A stretch of 64,000 nucleotides of DNA, taken from the NCBI GenBank assembly GCA_039105265.1, contig JAPFFF010000007.1, forward strand, positions 2,852,001 to 2,916,000, written 5' to 3'. The DNA comes from Tritrichomonas musculus. Lineage: Eukaryota > Parabasalia > Tritrichomonadida > Tritrichomonadidae. The translations under genes and the position numbers were made by a program. Shown here piece after piece: positions 37,496 through 50,533 of the stretch. Position 1 is the first letter of the stretch. Every line of letters starts with the position of its first letter. A model generated the notes under the pieces. The model did not search any database, was not told the DNA's origin, and was given only the letters and a program-made list of their open reading frames with translations.

Positions 37496-37498
<3 letters not shown>

Positions 37499-37499
<1 letters not shown>

Positions 37500-40400
37500 T
37501 AGAACCAGAAATCTATCGCTGAATCTAATTCATTTTGCAAATTTTTATCTTGCTTCACTTCATTCGCATCAACATCATTATTGTTTTCTTCTGCCTGAAT
37601 AGTATTTACCTCATCTGAGTCAGAAAGCAGTAAAATATCAGAGTAAGTATCATCCTTTCCCCTGCAATACATGATTACAAGTGCCAGAAGGATGAAAAAG
37701 ATTGCTGCACCTCCACACGAAAAGCCGATCACCATTTCAGGTGTTATCTTCTTCTTATTGTTGAATATGTCAAGTTTGACGAACGTTTTCGAGCTCGTAA
37801 AAGAGTAGAAATGAATCAGATACGGCATCAAACTGTAGAAGAGTGTCACAGATTGAACCATCGTGTATTCTCCATTGATTAAAGACTCGACAAATATGTT
37901 TGACTCAATTGCCTGCATTGAAAAAGTGACCGACTTTTTGAGAACATGAGTCAGTGTCAATCCCATTGAAAGAGTTGAAGTAAAATCTTTCGACGGTGTT
38001 TCAGGACATGAACATTCAGGAACTTCAGGACATTCAGTAAATGTTGCCATTTCTGGACATGAAATGATTTCATTGCATGATGAAATTTCGGGACATTCTG
38101 GACAGGATTGGACTTCATCTTCTGGTTTGATTATTCCTGTATCAAATCCATACCACATGTAATGATTGGTATCTTCTGATACTGTGCATTGTGGAATGTA
38201 ATTTTTCCATCCAAGTGAAGAAGGAATTGTTATGTTTGGAATAACACCAGCGTTTGTGAAAATGTCTTCGTTGAAGAGATATGGCGGTTCAATTCCGAAT
38301 CTAAGTTCTTCCAATTCGGCGCAATTCATGAAGATTCGTGATGAACTTTGATGAACAGTTGACAATGATGATAGATCAATTGTCTTCAAGTTTGAACAAC
38401 CTTCGAAGTGTGAATCACCGTCGATAATTCTGACATTTGGGAGTTCCAAATCGATCAATGAAATGCAGTTCTTGAAACATTCTCTGTGCAGCATTGAAGC
38501 TGTATCAAGTTTGATTGTTTTCAAGTCAGAAAAGTTAGCGAACAAGTAACTTGGAACAGTTAATAACAAAGGTAAATTGACTTCTTGAAGATTAAAGTCG
38601 CCTGAAAGATCATCTCCTCGAATTGATTGCTGAAGATCCATTGTCAATTTGAGAAGACTTGGAATGTTTTGCAATGCACCGACAGAAATGAAAACTTCAG
38701 TATGAAGTATGATTTCTTTCAAATATTTGCATCCAGAGAATGTTCCAGATGCGATTTCATTCAAAGTGCCGATATGTGCCTCAAATTTCTCAATCGACAA
38801 ACTGTTCTTTATCATTTCCTTTAATTCATTTGAATCAACAAGTCCTCCAAGCAGTTCAAGTGTTTTTAATGATGACTTCTGTGTTTCGTTGTCATTTATT
38901 TCATCTTCAAGCAATTTGATTGCTGCGAGACTTATTACTTGATTCTTGAGTTTTCTACTTCTGTATTCAATATCGTTAATTTTATAAGTAAGAAAAGGAG
39001 GCAAAAACTCTGAATCAATTTTGATTCCACACCATTTTTCATCTTCTTTAACATCATCGACAACGTGCGATTCATCATCATAAGCCAAATAATCAGCATT
39101 ATTAGGAAGGACAAGCTTCACTTCTGAACAGTTTTCGAAAGTATCTTTGTGGAATGTCTGTGGCTCAATTGATGGTAATCTCAACAATGTTAATTGAGAG
39201 CAACCTTCGAATATCTTTGATGCTGATTGATCAACTTTTGAAATAGATGATAAATCAACATCCCGAAGATTTGAGCAGCCAGAAAAGATGAAATCGCCTC
39301 TTAATTCTTTGCAATAAGGAATTTTGATTGTATTTAATGATGAACAATTCCTAAACGAACCTTCCGAAAGAAGAGGTGCTTCTGCAAATTCAATCGATAA
39401 TAATGAAGTGCATCCGCTGAAGCATTCAGCCATTAAAGTCACGTTTTGCATTATTTTAACATGAATGAAATTGGTCATGTTCTTAAACAATTCTGCTTCA
39501 ATTACAGATGATTCCAAAACTGCGTTTTCAGTGATTGTTAATCTTGATATTTGAGGGAAAGTTCTTAACTCATTCATGTGGGTTTTTTTAACCATTCCTT
39601 GCATAATTTCAATTGATTTAATTTCTGTCTCTCCACTCAATTCAGCTGCACTTGCAAGCGTGGAACTATTTACTGCTGGCTTGTCATTTACTGAAACTGT
39701 GATATAAAGTTGAATCAAGTCAATTCCGCACCATTTAAGGTCGTTTGGTACATCACCTTCGACATCTGTGTTTGCATCATAAACTTGCAATTGATCATTC
39801 GTCAAGCCAATGATGAGCACGTTTTTCCCAGTGAATGTTTCTTTGTTGAATGTCTTCGGTGGCTCGACAGGAAGATAAATCGACGCTAATGGACATTGAG
39901 AAAAGATGTTTGCTGCTGTTGGATCAACAGTGACAAGATTTGTGATACTTACAGATGATAATGAAGTACAGCCTTCAAAAATAGAGTCTCCTTCAAACGT
40001 ATCAACATTCAAACTGATCATTTCAAGACTTGTGCATCCTTTGAAAGCTGAACTACAAACTTTCTTTGCATCATTAATTTCTACATTTTTCAGATTAATG
40101 CAATCTTTAAAGAATTCTTGTGGAATCGTTGTAACAGAAGGCAAAGTAATTGATACAAAATTAAATCCACTGAATAATCCGTCAGTGAATTCGCCTCTGT
40201 AGATAATTGAGGAAGAAATCTTGAGTGTTTGCAAGAAAGGAAGATTTTTAACCGATTCAACAAGTGCTGTTATTGGTAAAACACCTCGTATGATTTCTAA
40301 TGATGTTATGTCATTCTCAGAAACACCAGAAGCAGCAATGCATTCTGAAAGACGAAGTCCATTGTAAATGTTTCCTCTTTGATTGACTTTGATATTTATG

Positions 40401-43400
40401 ATGGCTGTTGGTAATGCAATTCCACACCAAAGTCCATCATTTAGTTCGTCATTTTCAATACTTTTGTCATTGTCATATGTTAAATAATCACTCTCTTCTG
40501 GCAAAACAAGAGATAACTGATTTTCCAAACCTGCGAAGACGCTTTTATGAAATCTTTGAGGCGGCTTTGATGGTAATTTTATTGTTGAAAACTTTGAACA
40601 GCCGAGGAAGATTCGATTTGAAGTTTGAGGAATTGTTTGTAATGATAAGAAAGAAACTGATTTCAATTCTTTACAACCTTCAAAATGTGAATTTCCAATG
40701 ATTGTTTGGACATCATCTAAAACAACAGTTTTTAATTTAAAGCATCCTTTAAATGCCAATCCTTGAATTGATATTGCATTGCTTATTTGGGCAAATAATA
40801 ATGATGTGCACCCAGAGAATGCTTCTTCTTTGATTGGAAATTCAGTAGTTGAAAGAATAGAGACTGTTTTTAAATTCGTATTCTCAGAAAAAGCATAAGC
40901 TGGAATACTTTTAACAGATACATTTTCTCTGACCGTAAAAGATGTCACTGTTTCTGGGAGAGGAAAATCACTATCAGTGATTTCTCCTTGAATTATTTCA
41001 ACAATACTTGCTCCTTCTGGAATTATGCTTTTTAATGTTACTCCTGTCAAACGGTCTCCATCAACAGATATGATAAAGAGTGTATACTTTAATTTTAATG
41101 AATAAAAGTGCATGTCATTACTGACTGTATCTGCTGCATCATATTCAACAGCTGCTTTGTTTGAAACACCAATTAAATATGGATTGTTATCAAATAAGAA
41201 TTTTCCTTGAGGAAGTTCAGGTGGTGTTTCTGGAAGCGATATCGATGCTATTAAAGGTGAATTCTCGGATATGTAACCAGTAAGAATAGCTGTTGTTAAC
41301 TTTGGAAGTTCAATGTTTTTAAGGTATTCATTGTTTGAAAAGAAATGAGAACCTTCAATTGTATCAACGAGTTCAAATGAAAGCATTTCAAGCGATGTTG
41401 GTCCATAAAAGCATCTTGATTTCAAATCTTTAACATTTGGACAATTCAATGTTGACAATTGAGAACATCCTTCGAATGCAGATTCATCAATTATTCTCAA
41501 ACTTGAAAAAATACGAACTGTTTGAATTTTTTGATGATTTAATAAAAAGTTTCGAGGAATGATGTCATTCTCGATAGACACAGAAGATTCAATTGTTAAT
41601 TCATTTAAATCAGCAAAATTATTATTAAAAGAAATCATTTCTTCTTGTGTTAAATGCCCAGAAATAATCCTCAAGTTCAAAACAACTGATGTTGAAACCC
41701 CAGCAGAAACACATGCTTCAAGCAATGTTACACCAGCTCCCTCTTGCTCATCACAAACTATTCTTGTCATATCGAACTCATCTAATTCAAGTCCGCACCA
41801 TTTATGGTCATTTTTTTCATCACCTTCAATGCTATCATCGTTGTCATAAATCGTGATTGATTCGGTTGGAATGTAAATTTTACATGTTAGATCTTTGAAT
41901 GTATCCCTGTGGAATACTTTAGGAGGCCTGTCTGGAAGTGAAATATATTTCAATCCTCTGCAGCCTTGGAAAATATTTGCTGATGTTGAATTAACTGTAA
42001 CTAATGAACGAAGGGAAATCGAAGGCAAATTTTCGCAATTTTCAAAATTACTGTCACCAATCAGTTCAACAACACTTGGAATTTCGAGTTCAGTAAGTTT
42101 CAAACATCCTTTAAATGCAGAGTCATCAATAGTTGATACTAAAGGTAATTTGCATGAAATTAATTCTTTGAAATCAAGAAAAGTATTCGCAGGAACTGTT
42201 TTTGCATTTGGAAAAGAAACATGTGTCAATAATTGTGGCGATGGGATCGAACCATAACCTATTGTTTCATATCCAGTTGTAAGTTTTCTAATGAGATAGC
42301 AACTATCGAAACAGTTCGAGTTCATTGAATCACATTGAGGTATATAAACTTCTTCAAGGTTTGTACATTGCATAAACATATCGGATTGAATATATGGCAT
42401 TTTTCCTAGTGTAGCTTTCTTGAGTGATATACAATATAGAAATTGAGCACCTCGATAAGCAGAATTGTAATAAGTCGTGCCTGCAATTGTAAGTGAGTTT
42501 AACTCAATTGAACCTAATTTTGTATAGGAAAAAACTCTTGGTCCAACTTCATTTAATGTTGGTAAATTAATGACTTCAAGTTTTGCACAATTATCAAATG
42601 CATATTGGCCAATATACGTACAATTTTCAGCAGAAAATGAGACAAGATTAGGACATCCTTGAAAAGCATAAACACCAATAGATGTGAGCGATGGCAAATT
42701 TATTTCAGTTAATCCTCCATTACCTTGGAATGATCTTTCACCAATTGAATTAAGATTAGGAAAAGTTATGTTATTTAATGAACTACATCCATACAACCCA
42801 TTGTAATAAATAGATGTTACTTGGGGCATATCAATATAAATAAGTTTGTTGCATTCTAAAAACATATCACTTTGAATATATGACATTCTTTTCAATGTAG
42901 CATTAACAAGTGATCTGCAATACGAAAATTGAGCACCTCGATATTGACTGCTGTAATATTCTGTTCCTGCTTCAGCAAATGAATTTAATTCAATTGAACT
43001 TAAGCTTGTATAAGAAAAGGCTCTTGCTCCAATTTCTGTTAATTTAGGAAAATAAATTTCTTTGAGTTTTGCACAATTATTAAAAGCATATTTGCCGATA
43101 TATGTACAATTTTCAGCATAAAAAGATACAAGATTTGAACATCCCTCGAATGCATTATTTCCAATACTTGTTATTGATGGCAAATTTACTTCAACAATTC
43201 CAGGAATACCTTTAAATACATTCGCTCCAATTGAAACAAGACTAGGAAAAGTGAGATTGCTTAATGAATTACATCCATTTACTCCGTTTAAACTTATAGA
43301 TGATACTTGTGGCATATCAAGGAAAGAAAGCTTGCCACATTCTAAAAACATATCAACTTGAATATATGGCATTATTTTCATTGTAACATTGACAAGTGAT

Positions 43401-46000
43401 GGACAATAAGAAAATTGAGCACCTCGATATTGACTGTTGTAATAATCTGTTCCTGCTTCAGCAAATGAATTTAATTCAATTGAACTTAGATTAGTATAAG
43501 AAAAGGCTCTTGCTTGAATTACTCGAACATTCGGAAAATTAATATTCTGAAGTTTCGAGCAGCCGTTGAATGCATATTTGCCGATAGAAGTGCAATTCTC
43601 AGCTGAAAAAGAGACTAAATTTGGACAAGATTGAAATGCATAATCGCCAATTGATGTAATTGAAGGTAAATCAATTTCAGTCAATAAAGGAAGTCCTTGA
43701 AAAGAACTTTCACCAATCGAATTAAGACTAGGAAATACAAGATTTTCCAATGAATTACATGAAGTAAATCCTTGGTGAACAATGGATGTAACATGAGGCA
43801 TATCAATATAAACGAGTTTATCACATTCAGAAAACATTTCTCTTGGAATATATGACATTGTTTTCATTGTGACATTCGTCAGAGATGAACAGCCGAGAAA
43901 TTGTGATCCTCGATAATTAGAATTGTAATATGTTGTTCCAGCTGCTGCGAGAGCATTTAACTCAATTGAGCTCAGATTTGTATATGAAAATGATCTTCCA
44001 CCAATCTCTCGTAATTTAGGAAAATAAATACTTTCCAATTTAAAGCAATTATTGAATGCATATTCACCGATTAATGAACAGTTTTCAGAAGAAAATGATA
44101 AAAGATTAGGGCAACTTTCAAATGCATGCGAATTGATAGTTGTCACCGATGGTAAATTAACTTCAATTAAACCAGGAACTCCTTGAAAAGCACTCTCACC
44201 AATTGTGTTCAAACGAGGCAAAGTTAAGTTCTCCAATGTATTGCATCCATAAAAACTTTGGTAATTAATTGTGATCAAATATGGCATATCAAGAAAAGAA
44301 AGCATGTTACAATCATAAAACATTTCTCTTTGAACATATGACATTGTTTTCATTGTAACACTTGTGAGAGACGTGCAGCCGAGGAAATTAGATCCACGAT
44401 AATTAGAATTGTAATATGTTGTTCCTGCCGATGTGAGCGAATTCATTTCAACTTCTCTCAGTTTTGTGTATGAAAAAGCTCGACCACCAATTGTGCTCAA
44501 ATTTGGCATGTTTACAGATTCAAGCTTTCGACAATCATCAAAAGCATATTCTTCAGCAGTAACGCAACTTAAAAAAGAAACTGTTTCTAAATTGGAACAT
44601 GATTGGAAGCAGCTTTTTCCGATATAATTAACTGAATCAAATTCGATGTGAATTAAAATTCCATTACCACTGAATAAACTATTTGCAAGGCTTGTAACAC
44701 TAGGAAGTATCAAAGTAGTCAGATCATTGCAATCAGAAAAAGCATTCGATCCTATCGTTTGAGCACTGTCCATTTCAAGCGAGTTCAGCACGTGACAACC
44801 GCTGAACATTCTCGCTGGAATTGCCGCCAAATTTGGTGCTGAAAAAGTTTTCAACCGTTTGCAGTCAATGAAAAAACCGCCAATTCCATTTGCACCATCA
44901 ATTGTGCCAGTCGTCCATGCATCTAACTCTGGGAATTCAAGACTTTCAACGATTATGTTCCGAAATGCGGCTGGATAAATCATTCTCAATTTTGGTATTT
45001 CGACACGAGAAAGAAAAATGCAACCGTTGAACGCGCTTGTGCCGATAGTGTGACAAGTTTCCAAAACAACTGTTTTTAGACCAGTGCATCCTTCATAGGC
45101 TGATGTTCCAACGGTTTTGACAAAAGGGAAGTTCACTTCTTCTATCGTTATTATTCCTTTAAATGCGTTGTTTTCAATCGTTACCAAATATGGACAAGTA
45201 ACCGTGACGAGCTTTTCGCAACCAAGAAAACAACTATCTTGTATCGTTGTGACACTGTCACCAATAAATGTGTGAAGTGAAATGCAGCCGTTAAACAAAA
45301 ATTGAGTCAAAATTTCAATGTTGTCAATTTGAATGATTTCGAGGCTTGTACATGAGTCAAAACAGTGGCCAGAGGCTCCTAATGAAGTTAATTTGTCTAA
45401 TGTTAAAGATTTTAAGGCAGTACCTTTGAAACAATATGCACCTATCGTCTCGAGGAGAGGAACGGTCATTGATGATAATAATGAGCAATCTGAAAATCCA
45501 TAATCTTCGATTGTTGTCAAAAAATTACACTCAATTGATGCTATTTTTGTATTCGAAAATGCGTTGCTTTTAATAACTTGAACTTTCGGTATTGAAACGG
45601 TTTCTAACAAAGAACATGATTGAAATGCTTTCGAATTGACTAAGGTACATGAAGAAAATCTAACTGTTTCGAGTTGAACACAATTTTCAAATGAGTTTGT
45701 TCCGATTGAGGTGGCCCCATCGATTATTACAGTCTTTAATAAATCCATATTTTTGAATAATTCGTCATTTATCGAACTTGTGAACGAATCAGTTGGAACT
45801 TCTAATGTAACTAAATTGGTATATTCATTTGAAATCGAATTCACAGGGAAATCACCTTCTTGAACAACAATTGAATTAATTGTACTAACATCTGATCCGT
45901 AAGTCGTAAGGATTTCTTCATAAGAATTACCAGTGTAACTATTTTGGTTGATATCAACTCTTATTGAGTAGGTAAATAATACATAATAGAGAAAAAGCAT
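37499..46000 (-). CDS. BspA-type leucine-rich-repeat surface protein with TM segment and cytosolic tail
   Basis: A 2,833-residue type I membrane protein. Residues 1-15 (MLFLYYVLFTYSIRV) form a signal peptide. The ectodomain is BspA/TpLRR (LRR_5) repeats of about 23 residues, for example SIGESSFQGLP and VTTINSHAFESCPNLLSF. A higher-order module of about 160 residues, marked by FSYTNLSSIELN and YYNSQYRGAQF, occurs five times (centres near residues 513, 672, 835, 995, 1160). A second module of about 230 residues, marked by EGDxxNDxKWCG, recurs near residues 1400, 1630 (diverged), 1860, 2090, 2325 and 2615. A Cys/Pro/Glu-rich stalk (SCPECPEISSC) precedes the membrane segment GFSCGGAAIFFILLALVIMY (about 2758-2779) and a 54-residue acidic tail. 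Such proteins in trichomonads are candidate adhesins. It is bracketed by inverted MITE copies. Confidence 0.93.
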
Positions 46001-46871
46001 AATTGCCCTTTCTTGATCTATTTAAAAATGTGATAAATCAAGTATTTCTTAATTGATAATTATCCATTTTATTTTTTTAAATATAAATATAATTTTATAA
46101 TATTATTTATGTATTATAATACTAAAAATATATGTTTACATATTATATATAACAAAATAGCTCAATTCTATTTTTCAAATAAAACGTTTGATACTATCTC
46201 CTTTTTTTAGGAATGATTATATTTTAAAATTTATATAATATAAAAGTATATTAGTGAAATAAATACATTAATTATATAATATTGAAATTTAAAATTGATA
46301 TAATAAACAATTTATGTTTTACTGATTGTGGTAAATTATAATTATTGAAAAATAAAAACCTGGAAATTTTTGTGAGATAACTTATATTCTCAATATTTTT
46401 TAAAATATTTATCACTTAGATAGTAATTAATGATATAATAAAAAATATATTTATACATATTAATATATATAAATAAAAATATAATTATATTAAATGACAG
46501 TAATATGTTAAAATTATTCATATAAATGCAAATATTTTTATTTTTTCAAAATATAACGGTTTCAAAAAATAATTCATTCATATTCTATTAAATAATAAAA
46601 TATATAAATATACTATATTACAAATATTAAATAATAAACATGCTAATATATATATAAATTCATAAAATATGAAAAATATTTCAATTTGCAAGATACACAG
46701 CAAAAAAAAAATAATAAAAAATTTTATTTCAAAATTCTTAACAAAGATTTATCTACAAAAATTGAGAAAAAAATTCACAAAAGGTTTATAAATTTATTCA
46801 AATATTTGAATGAAAATAACGAAAATCTCTCAATTTTCTATAGTTTGCAAACTAATATTGAAAACGCTGTA
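46001..46871. other. Promoter and upstream AT-rich DNA of the BspA-like gene
   Basis: About 870 bp of very AT-rich DNA, presumably with the promoter of the BspA-like gene near 46001-46060. No gene or repeat is recognised before the MITE starts. Confidence 0.4.
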
Positions 46872-49043
46872 AACTAAGTTTTTTAATCTTCACTCTCTCT
46901 CAATTTTATCTATTAATATCTTTAAGTATGACAATTATAGTATTAATATTCTGATAAATATATGGTAATATAATTACAAATAATAATATTTTCAAAATAA
47001 TATTTTATAAAAACAATTTTTTAATATAGAAATTCGATGGTTTTGTTTTTTACGTGTGAAAATTAGTATCGGCTACGGGCATCATTCAATTTTTCTATTA
47101 TTACGTTTTTTTAAATTCAAAATTTTCACTTTTTCTATATTTTATTTTTCCTTTCAAAACTAGATTAAGATTTTTGTTTATTAAAATTCATCAATGAGCA
47201 TCATTACGCATTGATCAAAGCTTTTTTAACCTCATATAGCATATGGGAAAAGATTGCTTTATGATTTTAGATTTTTAGAAAGGAGTACAGAGAAAGGAGA
47301 AAACATACAAAAAAATAATTTTTTTTTTTTTTTCTAAAAAAGTTGATGAAATAAAATTTATATTCAATTTAATCAATTTTTGAATATTTGGAGAAAATTG
47401 AATGGAGTGAAGATTAAGGGTGCAGTATGAATGAGTTTATCTCATTAAAAAGTGATTTTTTAGTAAAATTATCGAATTATATTATATAAAAAATTTTTTA
47501 AAATATATAAATATAATATATAATAATTTTATAATTTTATAAATAAGAAATTATGATTTTAAAAATTGAATTGATTATGACAAAACTTTCAAAAATTTTA
47601 AATAGATTTTTTCAATATTTTTGAATCATGATCGATACAAAATTAATCATTATTGGTCAATTTCATTTTACATGGCTTTATTCCAACAAATTTGAAACAA
47701 TACTTAAAATAAAATACGGACAAAAACCAGTGGTTCATATTTGTATAGATGCATATAACAACTTGACTTCCATTACATGCCAGATTTTACACTATTCGTT
47801 GATTATGATTTTCGAATCAATTAACTAATAGTCAACGGTTTTCCAGCTATTTATGAATACTTTTTCAGCAATTTTAGAAATATTACTCTTGCTCCTTCAT
47901 AATACTTATCTACTTATACATCGTTAATATAATCATAGCAGTTTTGCGAAAAAATTGGCATATTCCTATTCACTGTCCTGATTTTAATCTTGCCTAACAT
48001 CATATTTAGCAGCTTTGCAGTCTCTTGCTTTTAGAATAAAAATTTTTATTAATAAACGAATGTTCAGAAAATTGAATGATCTTTCAAAATTTTAGACTTG
48101 AAATCGTAGTTTTGAACATATGAATATTAACTTTTTTTAAAAAATATCTATACACATATTCACTTTGAAATGTTTTATACATATAAAAAAATCAGATGAA
48201 GTTTTTATCATAAGGAGATAAAATTTGATATCATTTTTTTATAAATATATCCAAAATCCCAAAAATGGCTCTGTCAAGTTAATTATTAAAATTCATAGAT
48301 TCGAATTTTTAATGAATAATTGATTCATTGTTCATATTGAAGGACTACATAGTTTTTCAATTTTTCTTGATTAACGGACTATTTGTAGATCTATGTAGTC
48401 ATTCAATTTTTGATGAATGAAATTATAAAGCAGCATTATTCTTTTTACTCACAAAGAAGTTTAATCTGACAGAGAGATTTTTTTTTTTATTCTATTTTAA
48501 AAAAAGTTTTTTATTAATCAATTTTAATTCATTTGTAACAAAATTTCAAAGCGCTTTAAAAAAACATGTATTTATAATAGATAACTTTTATATGAATACT
48601 TATATTAAAAATTTGATTTTATAATATTTTTTCATATAAATAAATAAAATATTGCATGATCACATCTAGCTTATATTATCTTCATTTTCCAGAAAATTAT
48701 AATTTTGATTCTTTTACAATCTATTTTTATTTTATTGAAATAACATCTGGATATATGGATATTTAAACAATTCTATATTTAATTTATAATGAGATATTCT
48801 CATTTGAAAAATGAATAATTCAATTTTTTTTTCAAATAATTCCTTTTTTATTTATTCAAAAAAGCAATTATTAATTCAATTAATGTTTTATAAATATACA
48901 ATAATAAAAAATTGTTTTTTATTTAATAACATAATATTTTATGTTTAAAAAAATCACAATCATTGATTATATAATATAATAGTTATATACTACTTATTTA
49001 TCCAGATATTAGTGTTCATACTGCACCCTTAAAAAACTGAGTT
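46872..49043. mobile_element. TA-flanked MITE, copy 2, interrupted by a nested element
   Basis: It begins AACTAAGTTTTTTAATCTTC at 46872 and ends AAAAAACTGAGTT at 49043, with TA outside both ends (46870-46871, 49044-49045). Without the nested insertion (47418-49028) and one copy of its TTAA duplication it is 557 bp, matching copy 1 (554 bp) in reverse orientation. The insertion lies within the terminal inverted repeat, which shows that the MITE was there first. Confidence 0.85.
47418..49028. mobile_element. 1,611-bp element with 14-bp inverted ends and TTAA target duplication
   Basis: The ends are GGGTGCAGTATGAA and TTCATACTGCACCC, a perfect 14-bp inverted repeat. TTAA stands directly outside each end (47414-47417, 49029-49032); removing the element and one TTAA restores the MITE terminal repeat. 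TTAA duplication with short inverted ends is the signature of piggyBac, although the end sequence does not match the usual CCY start. The inside is AT-rich. The only frame of note is 66 codons at 47628-47828, which I do not recognise; there is no intact transposase. An internal hairpin lies near 48344-48400 (GACTACATAG / CTATGTAGTC). Confidence 0.8.
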
Positions 49044-49045
49044 TA

Positions 49046-49999
49046 GGTTAATTGAAAAATATAGTCTTCCCAAAAAATTTTGATTGAGATTTTGAATGAA
49101 CTTGGCTGTTTAAACTTTGAAAAAATAATATAAATAATATTCTCAATTTTGAACAATTTATATATCAGGAATAATGAAGTAATAATATATAATTCCAAAT
49201 AAGTATGAATATTTTTGCAGTATATATTATAAATATATTTTCTAAACTTATGATCACAAGAAAAAAATAAGATAAACAAATTTGAAAAAATTCAGAAAAT
49301 AAAAAATTTTGAATAAAAAAAAAATTACTCAGAAAAAAAAATCAAAAATATATAAAGCAGATAGCATTAAGAACGTATGAAATATAGCCCATAACATAAA
49401 TTTTCAAGGATTTTATCTTATATGCTGTTATTCTAATAAGTATTTATAATTCTAGAAAAGCTACAAACAGTAAATAGTACTTTATGGCAACTATAAAGAA
49501 GCATTTTAATATATTTTGGCTTATTTAAAAGGTTAAATAATAATTAATAGTTATTATTTAAATTTTTAATTATTAAAATTAATTTAATATTTATTTTATT
49601 TTTAAAAAATATATCTATTGTATAAAATTTATTTTATTAATGCTATTCATAATTAATTAAACAAGATATAAATATATAAATATTGTTTTCAAAGGACAAT
49701 CGTTTTTTCCTCGACTTTTTCTGAAGAAATTTGATCAAGAAATATTTTTTTCATTATTCGGTTACACCAATCAGAAAGTCATCCCTTCAAAGATACGCAT
49801 CATTAGAATAAATTCTTTTTATTACACCTAGATTTCTGTTGTTAAATAAGATACTAGTATTAATATATTTTTTATTTTTTTCATTTATTTGTAAACTTGA
49901 TGATCAAAAAAAAGTTTGATCAAGAAATTGTTTATAATTCAAAATTGAATGATCATTCAATTTAAAAAAAAACAATCAAAATTTAATGATATCATTAAA
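49046..49999. other. AT-rich spacer before the GNAT gene
   Basis: Almost 1 kb of AT-rich sequence with no recognisable gene. A promoter for the GNAT gene is expected near the right end. Confidence 0.4.
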
Positions 50000-50533
50000 A
50001 TGATTGCATACAAGGTATTAAATGAAGATGATATAAACATAAAATTGTTTAATGGATTCATTCGTCACCAAGTAATTACGAAAAGTTGGCGAAAACAAAA
50101 TGATGAATGGATAATCATTGATGCTCCATCAGTCGATGATTGGTCAGAAGAAGATTATCAATTTCTAGTCAAATGCCTTAAAAACACTGTTTCCACTGGT
50201 GGTTTTGTATATGGCGCATTTAATGATATTAAATTAATAGGATTCGTTTCAGTTGAGCCACAAACAATGGGAAACGATGAAGTATACAGAGAATTGTCAA
50301 GTATTCATGTTTCTGAAGATATGAGAAGAAAAGGAATTGGAAAACAACTTTTTTTGGCTGCAAAAGAGTGGGCTTTAAAAAGTGGTGCTGATAAACTTTA
50401 CATTTCTGGGCATCCATCAGTTGAAAGCCAAGCTTTTTATAAAAAGATGGGATGTGTTGAAGCAAAAATATCTGAAACAAGTCATGTTTCAAGAGAACCA
50501 TTTGATTGTCAACTTGAGTGCAAGTTAAAATAA
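50000..50533 (+). CDS. GNAT-family N-acetyltransferase, bacterial type
   Basis: A 177-residue acetyltransferase. I start it at the ATG at 50000 because MIAYKVLNEDDINIKLFNGF lines up with the start of clostridial GNAT proteins; the first ATG in frame, at 49949, would add 17 Lys/Phe-rich residues. The acetyl-CoA binding motif is RRKGIGKQLF (about residue 109), preceded by the strand ELSSIHVSEDMR, and followed by KSGADKLYISGHPSVESQAF and FYKKMGCVEAK. The C-terminus FDCQLECKLK is also typical of a Firmicutes subgroup of GNATs. The substrate is unknown; small amines or amino-terminal groups are usual. The bacterial-like subgroup signature suggests lateral transfer. The gene lies next to the mobile-element cluster. 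Confidence 0.85.
   Translation: MIAYKVLNEDDINIKLFNGFIRHQVITKSWRKQNDEWIIIDAPSVDDWSEEDYQFLVKCLKNTVSTGGFVYGAFNDIKLIGFVSVEPQTMGNDEVYRELSSIHVSEDMRRKGIGKQLFLAAKEWALKSGADKLYISGHPSVESQAFYKKMGCVEAKISETSHVSREPFDCQLECKLK

Noticed and set aside
46686-46877. 63-codon Lys/Asn-rich frame upstream of MITE copy 2
   Set aside because: Its composition is that of AT-rich spacer and it ends inside the element; there is no independent support.
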